Assembly: GCF_027595985.1 (NCBI RefSeq)
Contig: NC_073304.1
Coordinates: forward strand, 145,941,246 to 146,005,245
Reading direction: 5' to 3'
DNA from: Sorex araneus
Lineage: Eukaryota > Chordata > Mammalia > Eulipotyphla > Soricidae
Length of the DNA: 64,000 nucleotides
A program made the translations under genes and the position numbers. Shown here piece by piece: positions 10,921 through 21,269 of this stretch (its first letter is position 1; each line of letters starts with the position of its first letter). The notes beneath the pieces were generated by a model. That model ran no database searches. It saw nothing but the letters and a program-made list of their open reading frames with translations, and was not told where the DNA came from.

Positions 10921-11808
10921 TTTTCTCTTAGGGAAACGTCTTCTAGGACAAATTCTCACGCTGCAAGGAGATCCACTTCAGGGCAGAATACCATCTAGGG
11001 ACACATTTCCCCTTTCCTTAGTCTACATCCATTTAAACAGTCATCTTAAATTTGCTTCTTAACAGTATTTTTAGTCATTTTATATGGTCACAGTAAGAGA
11101 TATATTAAGTTTAAAGGGTGGCTCTCCTAGGGACTTCTCTCTCTAGAACCCAGACTACAGTTCTCAGGCTAGATTACTCCTTCCTAACCCCAGCAGGGTG
11201 TTACTTCTTTTTGGTCATGACAGAGTTTGTCTATGACCATGCTCTTAGCTTATTATAAATTTTATGGCGCTTGGCCTGTCCCTTTTTGATAGCAGGGTAG
11301 CTAACAGCTTGCCCTGGGTCCATCCAAATCCCCATAGGGATCCTCTTTTTGGGGTGCTAGGAACTAAGGGAAACTGAGGTTTAAGTCAAGAATATATGAC
11401 AGATGTCCAGGAATAAATATTATTCGGAGTCAATTAACTCTCAAGTAACAAGAGCATAGCATCAACTGTCATCCTGTGTCTATACAAAAAGGACATTGCT
11501 CTAAAGTAAACTGTAAAGGACATAAAGAAAAGAGAAAAGCGATATTTCACTTACAAATACAAAATCTAGAGTTTTTAGAAGAATCTGACCTTATAAGTCA
11601 CAGGGTCTGATTTGGGGAAATGAGTGATCAGCAGATAGGGGAAATAGAGCACAAAGGAGAGGTTAAAGATGAATACTGAGGAAATGGAGTGCTTTGGGAG
11701 CATTGTGATGGGTTTTACTCAGTAAACCTAAACTCCTTGCAAGTTAGGCTGTGGGTGGGTGGGCTGGAATGGGGGAGAGAAAGAATAGGACCAATGTTAT
11801 CCAACACA

Positions 11809-12387
11809 TCACTAATCATCAGGGAAACACAAATTCAAAACAACAATGAGATATCATCTTACACCACAGAGATTGGCACACACTCAAAAGAACAAGAACA
11901 ACCAGTGCTGGCACAGATTTGGGGAGGGGAGAAAGGAACTCTCCTATGTAGGTGGGAATACTGAGTGTTCCAGTCTTTATGAAAAACAATATGGACATTC
12001 CTCACTGAACTAGAAATTGAGCTCCCATTTGACCCAGCAATACCACTTCTGGAAATATACTCTGCCCAAAGACACACAGCAGAAACATCATCTGCACTTC
12101 AATGTTCATTGCCACACTATTCACAATAGTCAGACTCTGGAAACAACCTTAGTGCCTGAGAAGAGACAAATGGATAAAGAAACTATGGTACATCTACACA
12201 ATGGAATACTATGCAGCTATTAGGAAGAATGAAGTCATGAAATTTGCTTGGAAATGAATAGACACGGAGAGTATCATGCTGAGTGAAATGAGTCAGAAGG
12301 GGAGGGATAGGTATAAAATTAGCTGCAATCCTTTCCGGAATATAATATAGTATATATACATATATGTATATAATATAGTATATACAT
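11809..12387 (+). mobile_element. L1 ORF2 C-terminus (continuation of the 7746 L1)
   Basis: Resumes in the L1 ORF2 C-terminal region (IRETQIQNNNEI, a broken WWE-type region, LEIELPFDPAIPLL-like, TMEYYAAIRKNEVMKFAW-like) and passes into the 3' UTR. Continuity with 9623 in L1 coordinates shows one L1 split by insertion. Confidence 0.85.
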
Positions 12388-12620
12388 GGGTCTGGAGCGA
12401 TAGCACAGCGGTTGGGCTTTTGCCTTTCACCTGGCCAACCCGTGTTCAATTCCTTCGCCCCTCTCAGAGAGCCCAACAAGCTACTGAGAATATCCTGCCC
12501 ACACGGCAGAGCCTGGCAAGCTACCCGTGCGTATTGGATATGCCAAAAACAGTAACAATAAGTCTCTCAATGAGAGACGTTACTGGTGCCCGCTTGAACA
12601 AATTGATGAGCAATGGATAG
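12388..12620 (+). mobile_element. SINE type B, near full length
   Basis: tRNA-like head with A box (tagcacagcgg), then the type B body (cagagcctggcaagctaccc, gatatgccaaaaacagtaac) and the RTE-like tail (gttactggtgcccgcttgaa). Inserted in the 3' UTR of the long L1; flanking TATA-rich DNA makes the target duplication hard to define. Confidence 0.9.
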
Positions 12621-12621
12621 T

Positions 12622-12636
12622 GTATATATACATATA

Positions 12637-12671
<35 letters not shown>

Positions 12672-12672
12672 G
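12622..12672 (+). repeat. (TA)n/(TG)n microsatellite
   Basis: Alternating TA with a short TG block, directly after the SINE tail. Confidence 0.9.
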
Positions 12673-12720
12673 GTATGAGGCTAGTATCAAGGCCAGAATA
12701 AACAGCCCAGGAGGATTTGA

Positions 12721-13165
12721 CATCCTATACTTTATACCACTGACATACCAAGTGTAGCACACCCCATTTGATTGAGTTTAAAGTAGAAGGCAACCAATTT
12801 TACAGAAAATATATATATATACAGATATATATATGAACATATATATATACTTATATGAACACACAAAGGCTCAACCCTTAACAACATATTAGTTATCTCT
12901 TATAGAAGGGTTTAAAGGTTCCTGGGTGAAATACAACATCTTCACATACTTTTCTAAGGAAGCTTTTTTGGATCATTTTTAGCAGATTCTTAATAACAAT
13001 ACAAAATAAAATACTTTGGTTCTGCTTTAGAAGCAGGGTTTGGGTTTAGGATGGAAACATTCAAAATATGGTGGTGGGAAGGTGAAATGGTGGTGGGATT
13101 GGTGTTTAAATGTAATCAATTATTGTGGACAACTTTATAAAAATAAAATAAAATTTTAAAAATAG
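12721..13165 (+). mobile_element. Retroelement family X copy, A-tailed
   Basis: Inverted relative of the copy at 10105-10920 (shared 'cccatttgattgagtttaaagtagaag' region in opposite sense). It ends in an A-rich tail (aataaaataaaattttaaaaa) after which L1 3' UTR sequence resumes, which marks the + strand as the sense of this family. Confidence 0.65.
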
Positions 13166-13457
13166 TTGTAAATGATCATTTTGGACAGGAACTGAATGTT
13201 GAAAGTAGGTAAAGGAATATACCTGATAACCTTTCATTACCTGTATTGCTAACCATAAGACCCAAAAGGAAAGAAAGAGCGGTGTATGGGGGAGTTGGTA
13301 AGATGCCTGCCTTAATGGCAGGAGGGGTTTGGGGGCAGGAGGGAAACTGGGACCATCATTGGTGGGAAAAGCACACGAGTGTTGGAACATTATATGACTG
13401 AAATCCAATCATGAATAATTTTGTAAATGTGTCTATCACTGTGATTAAAAAAAAAAG
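13166..13457 (+). mobile_element. 3' terminus of the long L1
   Basis: L1 3' UTR: 'acctgataacctttcatta', the purine-rich block, then the conserved terminal stretch and a poly(A) run at about 13446-13456. Together with 7746-9623 and 11809-12720 this forms one 5'-truncated L1. Confidence 0.85.
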
Positions 13458-13471
13458 ACTCCAAACACCTA

Positions 13472-13477
<6 letters not shown>

Positions 13478-13517
<40 letters not shown>
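13478..13517 (+). repeat. (AC)n microsatellite
   Basis: About 19 AC units directly downstream of the L1 poly(A) tail. Confidence 0.95.
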
Positions 13518-14275
13518 TGTGCTATCCATTTGGACATAAAGTCCTCAACAGATGCCATTTCTATTTTGTTAAGAGGCCTCTTTTAACCAGTAGATTTGAT
13601 CATGATTCCAAATAGAGTCCCCTTTTATTTAATGTCTTTTACCATGTTGTTGTTGTTTTGTGGCCTCACCTCCTTGGGGGTTGATTGTATCAGGCAATGA
13701 AAGCCCACTGAGTTTTCTCTGGGGCTCCTTTCCTCCCTTTAAAATTAAATTTTTTAAGTTTTATTTTAAATGGAAGCACCATAGACTATAGAGTTACAAC
13801 GTTATTCATGATTGAGTTTCAGGCCTACAGTGTTCCATCCCCTGTCCACTTCCCTCCACCAGTGATGGTTTTTAATGTTACAAAAGCAAATTCACATCAA
13901 AGTGTACAATACAAAATGTATCTGTTTACCCTCTGTTGTTTCTACTTTGACAGAGCAGGTTGAGAGCAACCGGGGAGGTTCTGTAAGCACCTAGGCAGCT
14001 GCACAAGGGCACCTGTCCAGCGATTGCCCACTCAGTCACCGTGACCTTGGATGAATCATTCAAGTGGAAGAGTTCTCATATCATTCCGCCCTGGTTGTTC
14101 AGATCTAAAGCACCATGCCAAAGGCTGGAGGGTGGCTGTGGATTGGCCCCAATAAATCCTGTCTGCTGTCTGCTGCAAAGCCCACTTCTCAATTCACCAA
14201 TCAGCTGTAGAGATGGTCTTCCCCAGTGACCTACCCCTGTTGCAAGTGTCTATTAGGACCAGGTATGAATGACTG
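13518..14275. other. Mostly unassigned intergenic DNA
   Basis: No gene recognised. It contains a 125-bp L1 3'-UTR fragment on the minus strand (13745-13870). The stretch 13900-14275 has average composition and could be unique DNA or an old LTR; I cannot decide. Confidence 0.5.
13745..13870 (-). mobile_element. L1 3'-UTR fragment
   Basis: Minus-strand L1 terminus: poly(T) side, then 'gttattcatgattgagtttcaggc' type sequence and 'cctccaccag'. Diverged. Confidence 0.6.
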
Positions 14276-15150
14276 CTAAAATCTCGGGGCTGGCTTTTGG
14301 AAAACAATATGGATGATTCTCAAAAAATTAGAAATTGAGCTTCCTTTTGACCCAGCAATACCACTCCTGGGAATATATCCCGGAGAGGCAAAAAGGTATA
14401 GTAGAGATGGCATCTGTATTTCTATGTTCATCGCAGCACTATTTACAATAGTCACAATCTGGAAAACACCAGAGTGCCCCAAAACAGATGACTGGTTAAA
14501 GAAACCTGGTACATCTACACAATGGAATACTATGTAGCTGTCAAAAAACATGAAGTCATGAAATTTGCATATAAATGGATCAACATGGAAAGTATCATGT
14601 TGAGTGAAATGAGTCAGAAAGAAAGAGACAGACATAGAAAGATTGCACTCATATGTGGAATATAATGTAACTGAGAAGTACAAGTTGGCAATGATGCAAC
14701 TTCTGGCAGATATCTCTCTGGACTTAGTTACTAAAATACTAAAATACAGAAACCCAAAACCGTGAGGCCACTAAGTGTGGTCACTCGACCTCATACCTCT
14801 TCATTCTCAGCAATGGAAAACAAATTATCTAATGCTTCCTTTTCAGCAGGTCCGACTTTAGGGGAGAGACTCTCCAAACAATAATAGTGAGTTTTGTTGA
14901 AATACTGAATGCAATCAAAGTAAAAGTAAAGTGAAATTTATTAGTTACACGGGGGGGGGTGCTAAGGGTGGGTGGGGGCTAGGGGCGTGAGGGGGGTAGG
15001 GGTGTGGGGGTGCGGGGTGGATCTATACTGTGATTCTTGGTGGTGGAATATGTGCACTGGTGAAGGGATGGGTGTTCGAGCATTGTATAACTGAAACTTA
15101 AACCTGAAGTCCACATGGTGACTCAATAAAAAAATTTAGAAAAAAAACTC
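14276..15150 (+). mobile_element. 5'-truncated L1 with 3' UTR and tail
   Basis: Starts within the ORF2 C-terminus (ILKKLEIELPFDPAIPLLGI, then SRDGICISMFIAALFTIVTI in one open frame), passes to a 3' UTR with a strongly G-rich tract at 14949-15020, and ends with the standard terminal block and AATAAA at about 15127. Its end lies about 750 bp upstream of the TTF2 ATG. Confidence 0.93.
14949..15020 (+). other. G-rich tract, possible G-quadruplexes
   Basis: At least nine runs of three or more G on the + strand, with loops of 1-7 bases, within the L1 3' UTR. G-rich polypurine tracts are a known property of mammalian L1 3' UTRs. Confidence 0.75.
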
Positions 15151-15152
15151 AG

Positions 15153-15236
15153 GGCTGGGACGAATGGAGACGGTTACTGGTGCAAGCTGGAGTAAAGTGT
15201 TGAACAATGGGATGACAGTGATACAGTGATACAGAT
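15153..15236 (+). mobile_element. SINE type B, internally deleted
   Basis: Only the first ~12 bases of the head (gggctgggacga) and the last ~70 bases remain (gttactggtgcaagctgg-like, ending in repeated 'acagtgat'). The whole body between them is missing. Confidence 0.6.
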
Positions 15237-15332
15237 GACTGCGAAGCTCAAGGAATAAATTTTTGCGGGTGTCTTCTCCTAGCTTAGAGGATACACCTAG
15301 CATTGAACTTCCTCTAGGACCACTTCTTCTTT

Positions 15333-15503
15333 ATTTATTTAGCTTTTTGGGTCACACCAGCGATGCTCAGAGGTTACTCCTGGCTCTGCACTCAGGGATT
15401 GCCCCTGGCGGTGCTCAGGGGACCATAAAGGATGCTGGAATCGAACCCGGGTCAGCCGGGTGCAAGGCAACCGCCCTACCTGCTCTGCTATTGCGCTCCA
15501 GCC
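15333..15503 (-). mobile_element. SINE type A, full length
   Basis: Standard layout on the minus strand with a recognisable B box (tcgaacccgggtc as complement). It lies about 400 bp upstream of the TTF2 ATG and just outside the GC-rich promoter. Confidence 0.92.
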
Positions 15504-15714
15504 TTCTAGTGCCACTTATTGATCTCACAGGAAAATTAATGGCGCCACAGGTTCGCTCCTTCCTCTTTCAGGACTGGCAAACCCGAGCTTCCTAAACCCA
15601 GCCAGCCCGGAATCTGCTCCCTAGTCGCAGCCACGCCCGCCAGTCAATTGTCTTGGCCCCAAGCTCCCTTGCTCCACGTTTGATTCAGCGCGCGCCAAGC
15701 CCAAGGTGCCTGTG

Positions 15715-15822
15715 ATTGGTTGGAGGTGAGCAAGCTTCCTGTCTGATTGGCTGAGAATAGCCAGGGACTGTCGTTAAGGCCAGGGGCGGGCGGGCCAACT
15801 GCGAGAGGTGGATGGTGATTGG
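15715..15822 (-). promoter_or_regulatory. TTF2: Three inverted CCAAT boxes
   Basis: ATTGG at 15715-15719, 15746-15750 and 15818-15822, each within a GATTGGYT context that fits NF-Y sites well. Spacings are 31 and 72 bp. Clustered inverted CCAAT boxes upstream of a TATA-less start are typical of cell-cycle-related promoters, in keeping with the mitotic role described for human TTF2. Confidence 0.6.
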
Positions 15823-15895
15823 CTCTGCGTGAGAGGGCGGGGTCAGAGGCGGAAGGACGGCTTGGAGTTCCCGGACGCGGAGCCGAGGGAGCGTA

Positions 15896-15923
15896 ATGGA
15901 ACTAATCAGATGTCCTGAGCACG
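15896..15923 (+). CDS. TTF2: TTF2 exon 1 (coding part)
   Basis: Encodes residues 1-9, including the first two zinc ligands, C6 and H9 (CPEH). Ends G|GTAAG after one base of codon 10. Any 5' UTR lies upstream in the CpG-rich region. Confidence 0.93.
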
Positions 15924-18900
15924 GTAAGCCGGTCCGGGTCCTAGGGACCCCAAGGCTCTGGGAGTGTAACGTGGCGTCATCGTTGTCCACTTTGTCTCCT
16001 CAGGAACCCTCTGTTTGTTGAAGACGGGCGTCCGCGATGGCGTGAATAAAGGAAAGAGTTTCTACGTGTGCCGGGCGCGCTCTTGCGGTTTCGTGCGGGC
16101 CACCGAGTAGGTCTCGCGATGCGCGACTCCCGCCGCGCTTCCCGGGGCCCCGTCTGCAGCACGCGGGCCCGCCGCGACCCCAGCCGCCGCTTCCCGGGAC
16201 CGGGAACCCGGCTGCAGACCGCGGACCCTTTAAAGGCGCAGGGCCTGAGCGACGGTGCAGGGGGACAGGCGCCGCGTCAGTTCCCGGCAGCCTGTAGCAC
16301 CCCCACCCCTAGAGCAGAGCCTGGAGTCACCCCTGAGCATTTCTGGGTGTGCTCCCCCTCCAAAACTATACTATTAGTGGTAGGGAATGTGCACTGGTGA
16401 AGGGATGATTGTTCGAACATTGTGAGATTGTAACCCAAACATGAAAGCTTGTAAGTATCTCACGGTGATTCAATAAAATTTAAACAATTAAAAAAATATA
16501 TTGATGGCTCAGGGCGAGGGGGGCGTTCAGAGATGCTGCTCCCCCCAGCCCGCGTGCTTTCCTCCCTGGCCAGGATGTGGGTCCGGTCTGCAGGTCAGTG
16601 GTCCCGTCTTGGACGATTTCTGTTCTCCTGGTGGACCGTGACCATCTTATTCCTCCCGAAGTACAAAGTGACCTCCAGACACACGGGAAAGTCTCAGAGT
16701 CCCTGCTAGGCAGAAAATGCCGAATACTTCAGTGGCCAGTTACCCTCTTCTTTGAAAACAGGATTCTTCGTATTCCATGAAGTTGGAATTGTAAGCCCAA
16801 GAAGCAAGTTATTTTAAGGATCAACCCTGAGAAAAACATTAGGTTTTTCAGCACAATAGTTTAAAAAAATGAGATGCCGAGATCCAGAAATATTAAGCAT
16901 GTTCTCTAAGAACTCTCTGAGGAAAGTTAATAGTTTTTGAAAAAGCATTAATATTTGTTTTTACAAAAACAAATCGTTGATAGTCTTAAGTGAAATTTTA
17001 AGCAATCACCTCGTTTAGCTCTTTTTCTAATTTGCTAATGATCCTTGGTAGAAGTTTTTTCCTCCGTAGCAGGTAAGAGACACATAATGGTTATTAATAC
17101 TCAAATTTCATACATTAAAAGTAACATGACTTTGTATAAAGTGCCATTTATACAACTGCACTGGTATACAAACTAGTCGAGTAATATGGGTTATTTGATG
17201 AACTTGAGCTAGTTCTAATATGTCATAACCAGAATATTAGCAAAGGGAAAAAAGATAAGTCATATGAAATCTTTTAGATCTTCACTCAAAACCATTCACT
17301 CTGAAATGTTTTAGGTAAATAATTTCATCCTGAAAAAGTTGAAGGGAAGCATTAAACACCAAGCTTAAGATTGGTAGCATGCGTTACTAGAATAGACTTG
17401 GGAATAACACTTATTACTAACATTTTATTAAAGGAAAAAGGATGATGTAAGAACCTGGGGAAGATTTGTAGCCAGACTTAGATCTTTAATTTGGCTGTCA
17501 TAATATAGAAATCATACACTATAGTATGCTTTTCAACTCCTGAGTCATCAGGACAAAGATACTGAAGAAATTTGCTTATGTGAAGGAGAAGGTAAGGATG
17601 GAAGGTGGGTTCCTTCGGCAGATGAAAGCAACAGACAAAAAGGTGTGATTTGCAAACCTCTGGGAGGTCATACATTAACTCAACATTCAGATCCAGAATT
17701 AATTTTAGTATGTTGGCCTCCATTCTTTGCCTGCTCAAACAAATGTTATATTTCCTGCCCTCTAGTATTCCTGTGTCCCACTGTTTATTGCATGAGGACT
17801 TCGTGGTGGAACTTCAGGGATTGCATCAACTGCAAGACAAGAATGAATACACGTATGTGTCCAAAAAGAACATCTAAGTGTGTTTACTTTTTTTCCTTCT
17901 TTAACTGGAAAAGTTACAGCCAGAAATGTTTTCTTAAGATTGAATTTTAAAATTCACAATGAAAGCAAACAGTATTTTTATATGTATGGAGTATCTTCTG
18001 GGTTGTGACTCCCTAACTCTTGAGACACAACTTAATCTGAGAAGCCCGACCTAGTTTCATTTCAGGATAAACTGCTTCACTTGACTCTTTCCCAGTGCAT
18101 AAGTGGCCAATGTAATCAGCTCACCAACTGTCATTGATTTGCACTAGCTAGTCATTTTTCTTCTGGTAGAATGATTCATTGTGTAAAAATGTCTAGTGTA
18201 TTTTAAAGAGTTGCAGAATGTTTATTCTCCTTTTAATGGAATCTCAGGACAGGAGGTATATTTAAACAGTAGGTGATCTTTCTCGTGAATTTTATTTTGA
18301 CATTTGTATTGAAATATAAATAGGAATTCACTAGAGGTTACATTGAACAGATTTCTAATCTGCATTTAGAGTAATAGAATTGTAAGCATTTGGCTTGGTA
18401 ATAATTTAGCCTGAGTTTATTTATATTTATTTATTTTGCTTTTTGGGTCACACCTGACCATGCTCAGAGCCATGCTCCTGGCTCTTCACTCAGGAATTAC
18501 TCCTGGTGGCGATCTGGAGGTCATATGGGATGTGTGCAATCTAATCTGGGTCAGCTGCATGCAAGGCAAATGCTCTGCCTGCTGTACTATTGCTCTGGCC
18601 CCCATTAGCCTGAATTTAAATGGAGACCTGATCAAGCCAGCCAGGAAGAGAGACCAGACTTGATATTCTATGTGGCTTGGAATATTTTCCCCACAAAAAT
18701 TAGGCATTTGTGTATTATCTTTGCAATGTTTATGCTGCCTACTTGTTTAGTAAAGATAGAAGGTACCTACTGGGAAGATACTCCAAAGAAAAATTCATAA
18801 ATTCACAGAAAATGTGAGATTTTAATTTACCTAGGAAAGGAATTAAGATACAAGATACTTGATAGGAAGTCACTGTGTCTGATTGAACACTTACTGATGG

Positions 18901-19133
18901 GAAAACTGGTCTATCTCCTGACCCTCCCAACATCATTTTGCCTTTTGGTTATTGTGTGTTTTTGGGATGATGCTCAGCTATGCTCTGGACTTATTCCTGG
19001 CCCTGTGCTGAAGGATCACCCTTGCCAGGGTTCAGAGGACTGTATGGAGTGCCACGGTTTGAACCCCAATTAGCTGGTGCAAAGCAAGCACTCTACCCAT
19101 TATGCTATTTCTCTGGCCTATCATTTTGTTTAA

Positions 19134-19182
<49 letters not shown>

Positions 19183-21202
19183 CATCACTTGTATCACTTG
19201 TCGTCCCGTTGATCTTTGATGTGCTCGAGCGGATGCCAGTAACGTTGCCATTTGTCCCTGTCGAGTGCTAGTGCAGCCCAATGATATCTGCTTGCTCCGG
19301 GAACAGGAAGAGCCTCAAATCGTTCATTCAGGGATTTGACGAAGAAATCTGACCATCTAGTTAGTGGGCTGCCACGCGGTCTTTTGACGTCCCGTGGAAT
19401 CCAGTTGGTAACAGCTCTTGTCCAGCTGTCGTCTGAAATGCATTGCATGACTGGCCCATCTGATTTTTGATGCCTTGGCAAACGAGACAGTGTCCCTGAT
19501 TCTTGACCGTCGATGGAGGTCAGAACTCCGGATTCCTTCTCTCACTTGAGTGAGATGTGATACTCCTAGCATAGCTCTTTCGATTCCTCTTTGGGATACC
19601 CGAATAGCGTTCTCATCCTGTTTGCATAGGGCCCAGGTTTCTGAGGCATATGTTAGTACAGGAAGAACGGTGGAATCGAAAAGATGTGCCCGGAGTCGGA
19701 GGTTCTTCGTCCTCTTAACTACTTTTTCGACACTCTTGAAGGCATTCCACGCTGCTCTCTTCCTCCTGCGCAGTTCTGGTGCCAAGTCATTCCTCATGTT
19801 GATTTCTCGACCCAGGTACACATAGCTGCTGCATTTGGAGATGTTCGTTCCATTAAGAGCAAATAGAGCTTCAGGGACTAGTTCGTTTTTCATGAGCATC
19901 ATCTTGTTGAGATTCAGCTGCAATCCGACCTTTCCACACTTGTGGTTGAAATCGGCCAGCATTTGTGCCACTTGGCTAATGTTTGGCGTTATGAGAATGA
20001 TGTCATCAGCGAAGTGGAGGTGGTGTAATTGCCGACCGTCTATCTTCACTCCCATTCCTTCCCATTCCAGTCTTCGCGTGATGTTCTTGAGGGTGGCACT
20101 GAAGAGTTTCGGTGAAATGGTATCATCCTGCCGCATATGTGCATATATTTAAAATTTGGGGAGTGAGGAGGGATTTCCCCACACCTGCAAGTGCTCAGGA
20201 GCACTTGGTGTTTCCTGGCAATGCTTGGGAGGCCATGCTTGCTGTGGACAGCTCCAGGACCTCTTCTATGGAATCCATGCCCTTAGCCCATTGAGCTACT
20301 TGGCCCCTTCATGCCTTCATGTCAATATGTACACCAGTGGCTCACCCTTGGATCACATCAGCTTCACCCCCCTCGGTGCTTAGTGTTACTCCTTATGCTG
20401 CTTGTGGGATTTGTGGGACTGTCAGACCTGGGGCTCCCTCATGCAGAGCCTGTGCTCTGGTCCACAGATCCATCTCCTAGCCCACGTTTGCACTTTTGGA
20501 CTCTCTTTACCTGATATATCCACCTGACCTGCACACTTTGGCACCCATCAATGTTCTCTGTACATATGGTTTAATTTTAATATTAATTATAGTATGTTTA
20601 GGTTCATTGTGGGGGCTATACATGGCAGTGCTAGGGAGTGGGAACACACGGGGAATCAAGCCCCACGGCTTTATACATGTACAACACGTACTCTGCACCT
20701 GAGCCTCATCCCTGAGTCCTTTTTTTTCATTCCTTGTATACCGCAAGATCATGGAAGTTTCCTATTTCTCTGATGCATTTCACTTCATACCTCTTGTCCC
20801 TCTTTATTGTTGCAAATGAATGCTCTCTTTTCTTCCTGTAGCTGACAAGTCTATCACTGTGAGGTAGAAGCATGTTTTCTTCTGTCCATTCCTCCATTGT
20901 TGAATGCTTTGTTTCTTTCCATTTCTTGGCTATTCCATTACCTTGAAGTGTATAGTAATGATGCAGTGAATGGGGCATATAGATACCTTTACAAATCACT
21001 GTTTTTCTTTTCCTCACATAAATACCCAGAGGTGGAATACCTGGTAGGAACTGGAATAGCTGAAATATTATGGGATATTTCTACTTTCAACTTTTGAGAG
21101 CTGCCAAACTGTTTTCCACACTGGCTCACATGTTGGTATTGTTACCACAAGTGCACAGGCTGTACATTTCCTTTTCTCCACATCCCTGCCAATGCTTGTT
21201 GT

Positions 21203-21269
<67 letters not shown>

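Larger units (their letters stand above)
9624..11808. mobile_element. 2.2-kb composite insertion in the L1 (LTR-like ends)
   Basis: L1 ORF2 sequence stops at '..catcacta' (9623) and resumes after the same bases at 11809. The inserted DNA starts TG and can be read as ending CA, with a 6-bp target duplication TCACTA (match extends to 9 bp). That geometry fits an LTR-type insertion. Inside are two related ~130-bp segments (about 9970-10100 and 10921-11050), a minus-strand retroelement copy at 10105-10920 and a TATC microsatellite. I recognise no coding sequence. It is probably a non-autonomous element with later insertions. Confidence 0.5.
15640..16280 (+). promoter_or_regulatory. TTF2: CpG-rich TTF2 promoter and first exons
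   Basis: GC-rich block with many CpGs, unlike the AT-rich flanks. It covers the presumed core promoter, exon 1, intron 1 and exon 2 of TTF2. I see no TATA box near the gene start. GC boxes lie at 15783-15795 (ggggcgggcggg) and 15834-15842 (gggcggggt). This fits a housekeeping promoter; the transcription start is not determined from sequence. Confidence 0.8.
16107..17765 (+). other. TTF2: TTF2 intron 2
   Basis: 1659 bp. It holds a 50-bp SINE type A piece (16313-16365) and an L1 3' end (16366-16500). The rest, 16501-17765, is AT-rich and appears unique, with no gene or repeat that I recognise. Acceptor is ctctAG before TATTCC. Confidence 0.9.

Noticed and set aside
1-15640. Exons of CD101, which I recall as the upstream neighbour of TTF2 in human
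   Set aside because: No Ig-domain-like coding exons seen; the region is array and mobile DNA.
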